64,000 nucleotides of DNA from Carnegiea gigantea (lineage: Eukaryota; Streptophyta; Magnoliopsida; Caryophyllales; Cactaceae). This document shows, in pieces, positions 1 through 11,695 of this stretch (position 1 is its first letter; every line of letters begins with the position of its first letter). The notes under the pieces were generated by a model. The model did not search any database, was not told the DNA's origin, and worked only from the letters and a program-made list of their open reading frames with translations. The stretch lies in the NCBI GenBank assembly GCA_029747015.1, contig JAKOGI010001577.1, positions 22,501 to 86,500 of the forward strand. Direction: 5' to 3'. The position numbers and the translations under genes are program-made.

Positions 1-513
1 TTGTTCTGTGGCTTGATTTGGTTCTCATTAATGCTCACTTTAAAGTTGGCCTAATTATTTTCCTGGATTCATGAGCTTGATCATGTTTGTGCTTGCATTC
101 TCTTTTTGTTCCTAGTTGTATTGGATAATAGAGTTTACTCTTATTTCCAACTTAAGAGGTTTAGTTTAGATTTTCATTATGTTGGATTATGGATTGTGTT
201 TAATCCTTGGATTATGTTGGTCTTGATTATGTTGAGTACTAGATTTATTCCTTTTAAGTGGTTGAGTTTGGTTTTGATGTTTTATCCAGGATAGAGAATA
301 TTAGAGTTTGCGAATAATTAGGGATTATTTAGAATTTGATCCATAATTTCAGTTGTTTATTGTTTTCATTAGTTTAGAATGATGCTAGATTAGTTGTTTT
401 TTCGTATTCAGTGACTTAATCTCTTCCATCGTCCTTGTGGAGATGACCCTCAAGCACTACGACGTCAGTCGTATACTTACAGCACTTCATTTATCACTTG
501 AAAATATCCCTAC
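1..513 (+). repeat. 3' portion of a Ty3/gypsy-type LTR (remnant H)
   Basis: The stretch around 425-480 (a short run ending in gatgaccctcaagcactac) matches the end of the element A LTR read on its own strand (near 10070-10110), where the same gacgaccctcaagtgc wording is found. It is therefore probably the tail of a related plus-strand LTR whose start lies outside the window. A candidate CA end falls near 513. No primer-binding-site motif follows, so it is not a clear 5' LTR. Short reading frames inside it are not believable genes. Confidence 0.5.
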
Positions 514-1063
514 ATTCCTTAGTCACTTGCCTTTAACTTCACAATCTCAAATTCATTTCCCCTCCTTACCTCTAACCTAATCCCCATTACAACTCATAAC
601 AAGCCCTTTGAATTGTCATTTGCATGTGAATTTTTGTAGTAGAGGGTCGAGAATTTCAGCAAGCTTATGGTAAGGTTACTACATCTGAAATAATGATTGA
701 GAGAGCAATATATCTTCAAACACATTAGAGGAGTGCATCTGTTTTGTTCCCCTCAAGAGGTTTACTGCCAAACCTTCTAGTCCATCACTTGTTTGGAGGC
801 ATGTTGATTGGGAGGGGGTGTGATATGGGACAACTGGATGTTGGGGTCGAGTAGTGTGATCTTTCAAATGATTTTAAACAACTTTTGAAGCTACTTGTTT
901 ATGCCTTAAATTGTCCCACTGTTGTGCACAATTGCGATTGATTTGACTAATTTTCAATTGGCATTTCCTAAGGAGTTGAACAACTAGAGGTTTTGATACC
1001 TTATTAGTTCATTCCTATTTCAGTTTTGCTTGGGGACAAGTAAGAGATAAGCATGGGAGAAGT
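514..1063 (+). mobile_element. Internal remnant and polypurine tract of gypsy-type element E
   Basis: About 550 bp without an open gene. The end, 1028-1063, reads gcttggggacaag followed by gcatgggagaagt. This is the wording seen just before the 3' LTR of plant Ty3/gypsy elements and parallels the tcgaggacgagcaaa / gtcggggtatt tract of element A. It is taken as the polypurine tract of E. The upstream part shows no recognisable protein domain. Confidence 0.5.
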
Positions 1064-2405
1064 TGATAAACCTCTATTTTGACTTCATTTTGGCCCCTAA
1101 GCGGCCCTTTCTCCTACTGCTTCCAATTCTATCTTAGTTCGAAAGGGTTGAACTTGCCCATTTTGGTGTATGTTATGCTTATAACAAGGGCAATTCTTGC
1201 TTTTCAGGTGCACTTGCCAAAAAGCCAAGAAATCTACCAATTCTTGATCTAAAGAAAGGCTTTTGGAACAAAGTTTAAGGAAGAATGGAGGTCTGATGTG
1301 GCACCAAGGGACCAAGAGGAGCAATGCTATAACTTTCAGGACGTGCGCGGTTGAGCTACAGGACACACAATTGTGCTGCAATCACAAAAGCCGCACACAG
1401 TCAGGTGTACAATCGTGGGCCCAGCCAGTGCGTGTTTCCCATGGGATACACGGTTAACCGTGTACCCCACGCCGAATTAGTGATTTTAGTTAGTTTTTTG
1501 GACTTGATGAAGGATTAGATTTTTTTTTTAGGGCATAATTACTTGGGGATTTTTAAGGTTTATTATGGATTCATATGATTTTAGATTAAATTTGAGAGTT
1601 CAATTCCTTGTTCATGGTGAATTCTTCTTTGTAATCAATCTAAGTATGTTTCTCTTCACTCTTTCCTTGCAATCTCAATCCAAGTTTTTGCCTTTAATCA
1701 TGTTCTTTAGATTTTTGTTTGTGGTTTTGCTTGGGAGTATGTATAGAGGCTAAATCCTCTATTTTAGATTAGGATTAGCCCTTATTATGCAAATTGGAAT
1801 CATGTCCTAGGTTGTTGCAAATGAATGCCCATGTTTATGAATTCAGATCTCGCTTCGTATGCCAAGTGTTCAATAAATTGTTTAAGAGACAATTACCTAT
1901 GTTTCTTTGTTAGGGTTTACGAGAGATCCACAAAAGTTGAATCCTCTATCTAGTGCCACTTTATGAGTGATTAAATATCTTGACATGAGAATAGTTAGGG
2001 TTTCAATTGAGAACCACAGGTTACTCAGTCCTATGGCTTTGGTGATTCTAGTTTCATGAAAATAGATAACTACAATTACATTGGTTACTCTAATGACCTT
2101 CGAGAGAAGGCGTACATGTGCTTTAACTTATAACCATTCCATTTTAGCTATTTGCATAGGCAGGTTTATATAATCTACGTTGTGATCCAAAGAGCATAAT
2201 AGTGTGATGAATCCCAGTATAGGATCTTTATTATTATTGAATCAAATAAATTCAGCAGTGTTAAGCAGAATGTTGCTAGCTTTCAGTTTTCATCAACCTG
2301 AATTAATCTTTGCCTGAATTAAGTGTTGAAGTCAATCTGGTGATTAGAACCAACTTTCCTATGGATACTACCCGTGTTTACCAGTTGCTAGCTATAACTG
2401 TACCG
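1064..2405 (+). repeat. 3' LTR of gypsy-type element E
   Basis: Begins TGATAAACC directly after the polypurine tract and runs to about 2405, where homology to another LTR (element D) starts abruptly at a ttttaaga word. The last part (accagttgctagctataac, then ccgtacacttgtgg) resembles the end of long plant gypsy LTRs. Length is about 1.34 kb. The downstream boundary is set by the resumption of the D LTR, which implies that E inserted into D. No target duplication can be checked because the other end lies outside the window. Confidence 0.5.
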
Positions 2406-3229
2406 TACACTTGTGGTATTTTAAGATAAGAGTTAGGAGGGATTAATGTACATTGAGTTTTATTTTGTAGCCACATTTCAAGAGTCATGAAGTTTTAATT
2501 GTTTTAATATAATTAGCTTTCTTTTTCTTTCTTTTAATTTTCATTTTCATTCAAATTCTTACTTTGTTGAGTTTGGTTTACTAGTTTAATACCTAAATTT
2601 ACATGCTTTTGTTTGTGGATAGAGTGAAATTAGTGCTTTCCTATCCTAATCATCATTCTATTCTTTTATCTATTCTTAATCTCTCATTCTCTTTCTTCAA
2701 GAATGCAAATTTTAAGCTCTTTCTTTCTCCTCCATTGTAGGGTCTAAGAAACCAATGTTACAAGTTTTAGTTTTTCTGATTCTTAATGGGTTAGATTAAG
2801 AGTAATTAAGCTAGATTAATGAGAATAAGTGGAGAATCCATGCATCTCTAATAATCATCTGGTTGCTCCAACAATGGAAGCCAACCTTCGTTGTTAGACT
2901 TTTAAACTTTTGAGGTATTCCTTTTTTCTCTCTCTTCTTTTAATTAGTAAATTTAATGCTTTCTTAGTTAATTAGATGCTTTACTAGTTATTTTTTTTAG
3001 TTAATATGATTTTTTTGTTGTTTTATTAATTATGCTTTATTTAACTTTGGTTTAATTAATCATATTTATATTAGAATTAGTGAGTAATTAGTTTAATTAA
3101 TTATGCTTAGTGATATTTATCACTTTTCCTATGTTAGAATTGGGGTCAAAAATAACTAGTGACTTAATTTCAACACCATCCCAGAGGATAACAAAATTTT
3201 CACCCTCACTCCCCAAAAACACTTCAACA
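2406..3229 (+). repeat. 5' LTR of gypsy element D, 3' part only
   Basis: Aligns over its length with 6685-7301: shared words include ttgtagccacatttcaagag, gcctaaatttacatgcttttg and ttagaattggggt. The first 400 or so bases of the LTR are missing here, consistent with insertion of E. It ends cttcaaca at 3229, followed at 3231 by attggcactattgtcaagga. That is a decayed form of the conserved motif found just downstream of the 5' LTR in this element group; A has tttgtcatcgttgtcgggga at the same place. Confidence 0.7.
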
Positions 3230-3230
3230 A

Positions 3231-3260
3231 ATTGGCACTATTGTCAAGGACGACGGCAAA
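3231..3260 (+). other. Primer-binding-site region of element D (decayed)
   Basis: attggcactattgtcaagga followed by cgacggc lies directly after the 5' LTR. The same position in A (minus strand, near 15640-15664) and B (minus, near 18640-18664) has a cognate motif (cgttgtcggggacgac; gcattgctggggatga). The tRNA primer cannot be assigned with confidence because of decay. Confidence 0.5.
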
Positions 3261-3479
3261 AAATTAAGTCATTTCATATAAATATGGTCCTCTTTAGTTC
3301 ATTATGTGCTTGTGTAGTCTTTTTTTTTATTTTTTTCTTTTGAGCTATAGAATAGCTACTTATTTGGATGAAATTACAAACACAAAAAAAATTAGAAGAT
3401 GTGAAAAATCCAAAAAAATTGAAAAAAATTAAAAAACCAAAGTTGTGGCTCATTGGATGTTAATGATAGGTTGGGGAAT

Positions 3480-4790
3480 TTTGAGGAAACAAATGTGGTT
3501 ATTGTCGAGCCCAAGTCCTCTAAATTTGATGAGCTCATGCTTGAAAGAGTAAAACCAACCCACCATGCTCATTAAGGGATCACTTCTATCCTCCCTGAGC
3601 TTCTCCACAATCATGTTTTGCCCTCCCTGCTATCCCCAAATTTATCAGCTTTGAGGATCCTTATTTGTTTACTTAGTGAGTTTGAGGAAGTGTGTTTATT
3701 AATTCACATGCCTAGGGTATTAATTGATATTACAAGGATGGAATTCATTCTCTTTACTCTTAAAGATGATGCTAAGAAGTGGATGTATAATCATAAGGTT
3801 GGTGCTATTAACTCATGGAATTCATTTGTTAATATCTTCATTAAAGAGGTGCTTCCTTACTAGCAAGACGATCTGGCTTAGGAATGAAATCCTCTTTTTT
3901 GTCCAACTTGAACATGAGCCTTTTTTGGAAATACATGACTAGGTTTAAGGAATTGCTTGCCTAATGCCCTCACCATGGTTTAGGGAGTTAGAATTTGTGC
4001 CAAATAACTTATAAGAGTTTGGATGTGAGTACTAAGACAATAGTTGGATCTATTTGTGGGGGAGAGTTCCTTTGAAAGAATTTTGATGACACTTGGGATT
4101 TTGACAGGATTTAAATGATAAGACATGTGAGTGGGGAACAATTAAGGAAGCCTCAAGTATTGCATCTAAAATTTTTATGATATTGAGAGCAACTTACCTA
4201 ATGACTTTGTTGTGAGCATCAACTTGAAATTCTTCTTTTTACCCACCTCAACCTCATGAATACATTACTCCTTAGCATTCTTATGATCTTCTCTTGGACC
4301 ATGATGTTAGCTCATGTTTTCACTTTTAATCAAATGTGTTATGAGGGAGTCAGTGATCCTTCCTTGCCTCCCCTAATGATCACCACTCATATTGACACTA
4401 GGAATTCCCTTATAAGTGATATAGTTCTTCACGATGCACCTTTTTTGCTAACCTCCTAGATTGAGAATGATGTTAGCCTCCTTGAGTGATGGGAGTGGAA
4501 AATTAATGGCTAAGGCTAGTTGTGATTTTGAGCATGATACTATTGTGGTTTCTAAGGATATTTTTATTGAAAAGAAGTATTTGCTTGAGAAGACTCCTTT
4601 GTAGGTGTCATCTAATAAGCTTAAGAGAGCTCTTACTTCTGTTCTAGTCATATGCTTTCTTTATAATATCTCCTCGTTGCTAATGGTTTTAACTTTTTTT
4701 AGAATTGTTCCAGCTTATTGGATTAAGTTGCTTCAAACTTTGATAGGGATTGATATAAGTGGTAACATGATGACAAGATGGAGTAGCTAA
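3480..4790 (+). pseudogene. Decayed gag of element D with a pol scrap
   Basis: A conceptual reading across stops gives a retrotransposon gag segment: LKDDAKKWMYNHKVG then SWNSFVNIFIKEVLPY near 3758-3860. This fits the Retrotrans_gag family pattern of a hydrophobic-Trp helix followed by SW..F...F. A stop follows at 3861, and the frame continues in another phase with gag-like wording to about 4140. Near 4612-4650 the peptide NKLKRALTSVLV appears; this resembles the connection between reverse transcriptase and RNase H of Ty3/gypsy pol (FDKLKRALT type). Protease, most of RT, RNase H and integrase are absent between gag and this scrap. The same layout occurs in A, B and G. Confidence 0.65.
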
Positions 4791-6230
4791 TGCTCCATGG
4801 ACCTCATCAACATCATCTGAGTGAGGCATAGTTTAGGTGCACTTAGCACCTAACCTAGCTTGATCTTTCTAACTCTTCTTTCTTCTCCTTTTTCTTTTCT
4901 TTCTTTCTTTTTATGCATAGTTATAGATATCTAGGATTGTGAATGTGTGTGTGATCAATTTTGAGGTGAATTTTGGAATTTATTAAGACGCGTTACCTTG
5001 ATCACCCTTGTTTTTTGTTTTTTGTGTGTGTTTTGTTTTATATGTGGTTTTTGGTGGTGTACTTTGTTTTGTGATATATTTGTTGGTGTTGTTTGGTTTT
5101 GTGTTTTGTTTGGAGGTGTCATAGGTTTGTGTATACTTGTGGATTTGAGTTGTTAGTTATACGGTAGTATTGATTATGTGATTGCCTTTTAGGGCCTTAG
5201 TTCCCATAATAAGGACATTATGGAGCTTTTGTGTGGGGATGAGGTGCCCACTTATATATATATTTTCAAGAATTTTTCAACTTTTGTTTACTTTTTGCTT
5301 TGTTTTAGGGATTTTTGTGCCTTTTTGATGGGTTTTTGATCTCTAATAGCTTGGTCACTAGCTTGTGCATAAGTAGAATATGCATGATAGGACACTTGTT
5401 TATGGTGTAAATTTTGGTTTTTAATAATAACTCCATCTCCCATCTACAATATTGTGCTTACCTTGTATACTTGAACATTGACTCCTTGTGTCAGTTTGTT
5501 GAAACTTAGGTTGACACTTTACTTGGTCAGTGACTTTCAACTTTCTCTCTGGAACCCAAAAAAAAAAAAAAAAAAAGAAGACAAAGAAGAGTACAAAAGA
5601 GAGCTTCACTCTGGTACCTCTATCAAATAAAACCCCTAATTACTGAAGAAGTCTAAACATATGCTAGGTTATTCCTTCTAGAGTTCAAGGCCTAATAAGC
5701 CAAGGGCTACCCACATGGGCAAAGAAGCATAAGGAGACACGTAGGAAAAAAAAATAGAGGTGAGGTAGATCATCAAATAAAGAGAAGTCCATTAGCCACA
5801 TAAAGAAGACCTTTGGGTCCAGTTTTACCCTATTATTAAGAGTTAATACACTTTGCACAGAGCGCCAAGGTAAACATATCATGGCATTATGTTATATGAA
5901 GTGACAAATGAGATTCAGGGATGCATTCATAGCCTACGCGTTTCTTGATTGTATATTTTGCTAGTATGTGACTTAGTAGCTAGGTTGCTAGGATAATAGG
6001 ATCAATTGAGATGTGTACATACTTTCCTGTTTGCCTTGTATATATGCTTTACTTTTGAAAAATCCAAAAATATTTCAAAGATTTTATGGGGATATCTTCT
6101 GCAAATTCTAATGGCACCTTCCTCGGCCACTTGGGGGAGCCAAATGGTTTAAAGGGCTTGTTGCACACGCTAAATGTAATCATGATTCATACGAAAGTGA
6201 GTTAAGTTTTAGTTGGTTTGTTTTGTTTTG
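4791..6230 (+). other. 3' non-coding region of element D
   Basis: About 1.4 kb with no protein domain, but with blocks shared with G (30150-31640) and, on the minus strand, with A and B. Examples are gctccatggac near 4790, agcataaggaga near 5727, ttgcacagagcgccaagg near 5853 and gtgtacatactttcctgttt near 6013. It ends with the conserved block at 6150-6220 that precedes the polypurine tract. A T-rich/GT-rich stretch (5000-5130) and an A19-like run near 5560 are low-complexity. Confidence 0.6.
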
Positions 6231-6269
6231 CTTGAGGGTGAGCAAAGTTGTGGTGTTGGAGCACTTCTT

Positions 6270-7301
6270 TGTGCTCAATATGTGTGAATTTTATACTCTC
6301 ATACTAACTAATTTAGCTCATAATAATGGGAATTAGTCATTTATTAGCATTTTCTTGGTTTTACAGGTAATAAAAAGAATTACTCAAATAGTGGATAGCG
6401 GATGTAAACATTTAACCAGGGTCTACCTTAGTGGACAATCCATGATACCATAGAGAAAACCCAGGACAACAAGCACAAAAATTGCCAGGAAAAACAAAGA
6501 AGAAGAAGAAGGCCCAGGGTGCCTGTGCTATGTGGCACGACCATGCCACCCCTTATCCTGCCCTACTTCTATTGCTAGCTTCCAGAGGTTTGGCATGGTC
6601 TACTCGTGCCAAATCTACTGTGTTTGGATCTATTTAAAGCTCATTTTCCTGTTTATATAAGCATCTAAATTCTAGGTTTTAAGAATAGGGTTTAGCCTAG
6701 GATTTAGGAGAGATTAGTGTAGGTTTAGTTTCATTTTGTAGCCACATTTCAAGAGTAATGAACTTTTGATATAATTAGCTCTCTGTCTCTTTCTTTAATC
6801 TTTTCAAGTGCAGTTTGATTTACTAGTTTAATGCCTAAATTTACATGCTTTTGTTTGTTGATGGATTGAAATTAGTGCTTTCCTATCCTAGTCACCCTTC
6901 TATTCCCTTATCTATTATTAATCTCTGATTCCTTTTCTTCAAGAATGCAAATTTCAAGCTTGATCTCTCTCCTCCATCTTAGGAGTAGTTGAGTTGGATT
7001 AGTGAGAATAAGTTTTTTGGGGTACTCCTCTTCCTCCATCTTGATTAGATGTTTTCATAGTTATTGTTAGTCAATACGATGCTATGTGTTGATTTTGTTT
7101 CTTATGCTTTGTTTTAGTTTAGTTTAATTAATCATGTTTAGATTTAGAATAATGAGTAATTAATTTAATTAATCGTGCTTAGTGACATTTATAGCTTTGT
7201 TTAGGTTAGAATTGGGGCTGAAAATAACTGGAAACTTGATTTCAACACCGTCCTGGAGAACCACCAATTTTCCTCGCTTACTTCCCAAAAACACTTTAAC
7301 A
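6270..7301 (+). repeat. 3' LTR of gypsy element D
   Basis: Starts TGTGCTCAATATG after a degenerate polypurine tract (gcttgagggtgagcaaag then gtggtgttgga, 6230-6260) and ends cactttaaca at 7301. Its 3' 600 bp align with 2406-3229. The next bases run directly into minus-strand sequence matching the B LTR (7305 onward aligns with 24225 onward), so D inserted into the 3' LTR of B. Length is about 1.03 kb. Confidence 0.65.
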
Positions 7302-8023
7302 AGAATAAGTCATCAACTTCAAAGCATAAATTAATCCCAAAGCTAACAATTCAAAGCATTAAAATGAGGACAAAAGCAAGGAAAAACATGAAATTATAAG
7401 AAGAACAGAGAGTGAAAGCATTAAATTATTGACTTGAATGCATAAGCAAGTTTAATGTGGGTATAAATTAAGTTAACCCTACACTCAACTACTTCTAAGC
7501 TAACTTGAGAATGCTAAAATCCCCCTTAAAATCTACCTTTCTACACAAATGGGGAAATGGGGTTTATGTAGGCCCAGACCTTGTGAAGTTGGCATAGGCA
7601 TGTCACATGGGATGGGCTACTCATGCCAACTATCTGTCTCCTTTGCTCTTGTTTTCCTCGCAACAGCAAGATGACATGGGTGTGCGATTTATGCTAGGCA
7701 GCCTGTGCCAACTTAATGCTCTTTTTTATTGCTTTTTTAGGTAGCTTTAAGACAGGTTAACCCGATCGTGGTGCAAGCTTATCGTCGATTCTTATGCCTA
7801 ATTTGCAACATGCTTTGCACCAATTATTAACCATTTATGTAACCTTTCTATTGCCTGCAAAATCAAGAAAACATTAATAAAAAGCCTAATTTAACAATTA
7901 TTGTGAGGTAAGCCTCTCCCTAGACCTCGCAAAAGTAGGATCCACACTAGGAGGTGGTGTCGTTGTTGTTGTTGTGTGCTAAACCTAGGTAGAATGAGGT
8001 ATCAAATTCACACACATGAGCCT
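7302..8023 (-). repeat. 3' LTR of gypsy element B, first 0.7 kb
   Basis: Aligns with 24222-24897 in the same (minus) orientation: tcatcaact..aaagcataaat, acttgaatgcataagcaa and ctaaaatc..cttaaaatctacctttc occur in both. The remainder of the LTR should lie beyond element D, outside the window. The LTR start is near 8023 (reverse complement reads aggctcatgtgtgtg). In B the usual polypurine tract seems deleted: the conserved block (tttaaagagctt) is joined almost directly to the LTR start. Confidence 0.65.
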
Positions 8024-9480
8024 AAACAAATGCATAAGCTCTTTAAACTCATTGGTTCCCCAAATCGACGAATAAGGTCTAGTGAGGGTTTTCAAAATAA
8101 ATACCCATAAAACCCCATTCAAGAACTAAGGAAAATCATTTTGGGTTTTTCAAAACGTGAAGATAAATGCAAATTATAGGAAGAATATGGACGTAACTTG
8201 GTTTATTAACTCACCAAACTATATACGTAGAATGTATAATCCAAAGACATCTATGTCATATGATGTAACCTGGCTCCCATTTTACGCCATGCACGACAAT
8301 ATATAATGATATGTACACCTTATGCATATGCAAATGTGTGTAAATCCTTAGAAATTAAGATGCTCATCTAGACATAATCCTCATTTTCTTTGGCTAATTG
8401 ACTTCTTGGTCCCTTTTAATTTTTGTGGTTATCAAGATTAAACACACAAACACGCAATATCCACTTGACTTACAGATATTCAGGTCCTCCCTATAAAAGG
8501 GGGGTTTTATTATATCGTACAAAACACTTATTTCATTTCCTAAATATATGTGTAATTGAGTACAATGGCACATATTCAAACCAATCAAAGATATGAAATA
8601 AAGATAATAGCTGTAAACATTGGTGTCAGATTTTTATTCATTTTCGCAGGCTTTTTTTTTTTATTTTTTTGCATTTTTACAATAGGATAGAAGACAATTA
8701 GATAAACAAAAAGTTCAAATGTCAAATTATCAACTAGACTCGAAGAAGTCATGGTAAAGTGAGCCAAGTAGGCATAAAATCACACATATGAGTTAGAGTT
8801 ATTATGAAACACTAAAACAACATCCTAAACTAGACATCCCATTATGTAGAGTGTTGTTTACATATGACTCAACAACCTAGCAACATATGATTACAATTAC
8901 CTAGGAATCACACAAGTTCCCAAAGCAAAATGAGAAATTATTTTGGATTTTGGATTTTTTTTTTTTTCAAAATATGTACAAGTGGGCAACACACTCCCAT
9001 ACGTACCAAAACTTCACAATATCCCCATTATGGGAACCAAGGTGCCAAGAAGCAATCACATGGCTATGGAAGCAACACAAATCCAACAAATGTATACAAT
9101 CTCATGGCATTACCAACCACATATAAAGCAAAACACGCAAAACGAAGGAGGGTGATCAACGCCATCTTTAAGCTCCGCAATGACATGCCAAATTTTTACC
9201 TCAAAGTCGATCACCTCCAAATCTACAATCATAATATCCATAACTAGATAGAAGAAGAAAGAAATAAAAGAAAAAGGATAAGTAGGAAGAGTTGGAACTA
9301 TCATACCAAGTCAGATGCTGAGGGCACCTGAACTATGCCTTAGTAAGATGGTGTAAGGGGGTCCATGGAGCATCAACCACTTTATCAAGTCACCAAATTG
9401 GCATTTGTATCAATCCCTACCAAAGCTCTATCAAACAGATAGAAAATCCTTGCAAAAATGAAAATAATTAGTGTCAGGAA
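8024..9480 (-). other. 3' non-coding region of element B
   Basis: No protein domain. It aligns with the corresponding part of A (about 12000-13900): gcaatgatatgtacac/ataatgatatgtacac, cttatttcatt..c.aaata and aagatatgaaataaagata occur in both. It contains an inter-element A/T-rich tract (8650-8680). Reading frames here, including one at 8930-9247, lie antisense or out of phase to the element and look accidental. Confidence 0.6.
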
Positions 9481-10030
9481 AGATGTTCCAAAGAAAGCAC
9501 ATCAATGGAAGAAGTAAGAGCTATCTTGAGATTATCAAACCCTTGCACCCAATCATAAGAGTTATATGCATTGTCAACATGACTTAATATAGTGGATAAA
9601 GGCCTAAATTTTTTTTCATAAGAAGCGTGACTACACAAACTAGGCGTGAATCCTAAATTCATTGCCCAATCCTTAAGTCCTATTGTCACATCAAACTCAT
9701 GAGTTCACTATAAATTAGAGGCATCTATCACGTGAATCTTAGGATCAAGTAAGGTGAATATTGAGGGATTCATGAAAGAGTGAAACACTGAAGCAGTGAG
9801 AGAGGGTAAGGCAATAGAGCTGGGGGTGGGATTAGTAGGAGACTTAATAGAGATCAGATCAAGAAACTCCAAAATTACAAGGCATAACCTCAATAATCTC
9901 CTAAGGATAAGACTCAACAAATGGGGTCTCTTAAAGAAAATGCTCATCTTCAACAAAGATATCCTCAGAACCCACAATTGTGTCATGCTTAAGATAACAA
10001 GTAGCCTTATCAACTAGTTTCTCACTCTCA
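9481..10030 (-). pseudogene. 3' part of B gag-like region with pol scrap
   Basis: On the minus strand the peptide WVQGFDNLKIALTSS is read near 9510-9555. It is the counterpart of the GFDKLKRALT peptide in A and NKLKRALTS in D. Upstream of it (9700-10030) is an acidic, Ser/Leu-rich region comparable to the region downstream of the zinc knuckle in A. It is interrupted at 10031 by element A and resumes at 17338. Confidence 0.55.
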
Positions 10031-10035
10031 TCGAA

Positions 10036-11695
10036 TGTACCAAAATTTTGAGTATTGTGAAAGCGTATAATTTTTACTATAGCACTTGAGGGTCGTCTCT
10101 CCGGGACGAGGATGAAATTAAGGCCACAATAAACTAAATTATTCTAAATAGAACTAAACTATCCTAAAATAGGTAGAACTAACTGTATTAATCTAAACAC
10201 AAGCCACAAATACATTCAATTAAGCTATAAATGAGTAAATTCCTTGAGGTTTGAACTAGATCATCAGAATAACACTAATCGCAAAATAAATAACATTAGA
10301 AGCAAATAAAAAGTTAACATCAAAAAAACTAGATGCATTAAACAAGTAATAATTAAGTAAAACTAATTAAAGTAAAATCACACCTGCTAGTTAAGTAAAT
10401 TCCATAAGCAACTTCCCAAATGAACTAAAAATCAAATGAGTAAAACCAAAACTCAACCAATTCAACCTAATTGATAAACTCGTCAATAGACAACCATTGA
10501 TATTTGTGTATGCCAATGCTTAGCTCATAACTAAGTTTGCTAACTCAAAAGCCTCAACTCCAGGGCATACAAAGATGAAACAGGGAAGGGGAGGCGGTGA
10601 ACAGAGTTTCATTGCTCAATCAAGCTTTGCTCAGATCGAACACACCATTAATGGCAAAATCAACACATCCACAAAGCATCATTATTCAAACCCAAATCAG
10701 AGAACCAAGAAAGGGGAGAGGGAGTTCAAAGTCAAAGTAAAAACAACCAGAGCTGAGGTTAGGGCACTTCTGATTAGAGGAGAGAGATGAGGTCATGACG
10801 TCCCTGCCCAGTTGAGGGTTCAGTCCAGTATCAAGACAAACGAGCTCTAAAGCTTGTCAAAAATGGCAAAATTGCCATTACAGCTTCAACAGAACAGAGT
10901 TAGGGGAAGAGAGGATTCACAAAATTAAACCAAACAAGACAGATTTCTTGCCAAAAAATACCCAATCAGCACTGAAATTAACAAACTGCAACTAATTATA
11001 TGATACTTGAAAACGAATATTAGATCTAGCATTTGAAATTAAAACATATTAAAATCAACATGAAACCCTAAAAATCTCTAAAATGAATTGCAAATTAAAC
11101 CCTAATCTAAACTAGACTAGAATGAAAACCTAAAACCCTAGCTGGCCTTCAATTGCTGCTTTCCTCTTCAATTTATAGCCTCCTGAGTTGGTTTCGGCAT
11201 TCATCTTCATCACTGATTTAGGCACGACGTGGACAGTGGAGATGATTGTTGCGTTGGCGAGAAGGAGGTGATTTGGTGTGGTAGATGCACGATTGTGAGA
11301 CTTGCTGGTGGTCATGAGTGAAGATGTTTGGTGATCTAGTGTCGAGAAGAACCAGAATTTTGTTGGGGGGGTTATCGGGTTCTTTAGGTTGAGGAAGATA
11401 GGTTAGAAAGTAGAGAGGGGGGTTGAGGGTCACGTGATAGTTATGAGTAGGGGGTTGATATTTAGGATTTTTATTTTGTTTTTATTTTTTTCTTCTTTCT
11501 TTTGGGCTAGAATAGAGAATCGGCTGAGCTTAACCCAATTATTCATTTTCAGTATTTCACTTCATCTTTTAAATCCTTTTTGTGAATTTTTTGCAAAATA
11601 AACAAAAAGTAAATAAAAATTCTACACTAATAATTATTTTGAGCATAAAATCATAGGTTAAGAAGGCTAAAATTGTATGATTTTTGGGCTAAACA
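10036..11695 (-). repeat. 3' LTR of element A
   Basis: Direct repeat of 15665-17332, for example ggccacaataaactaaattattctaaatagaa.taaactatcctaaaat split over both copies at about 10120 and 15760, and caatttatagcctcct near 11170 and 16807. The LTR starts (minus strand) TGTTTAGCCC at 11695, just inside the polypurine tract gtcggggtatt (11696-11707). By eye the two LTRs differ at roughly one base in eight to ten, so the insertion is not recent. Confidence 0.85.

Noticed and set aside
8930..9304. Overlapping open frames on both strands
   Set aside because: They lie in the 3' non-coding part of element B; the matching region of A has no such frame, so they are accidental.
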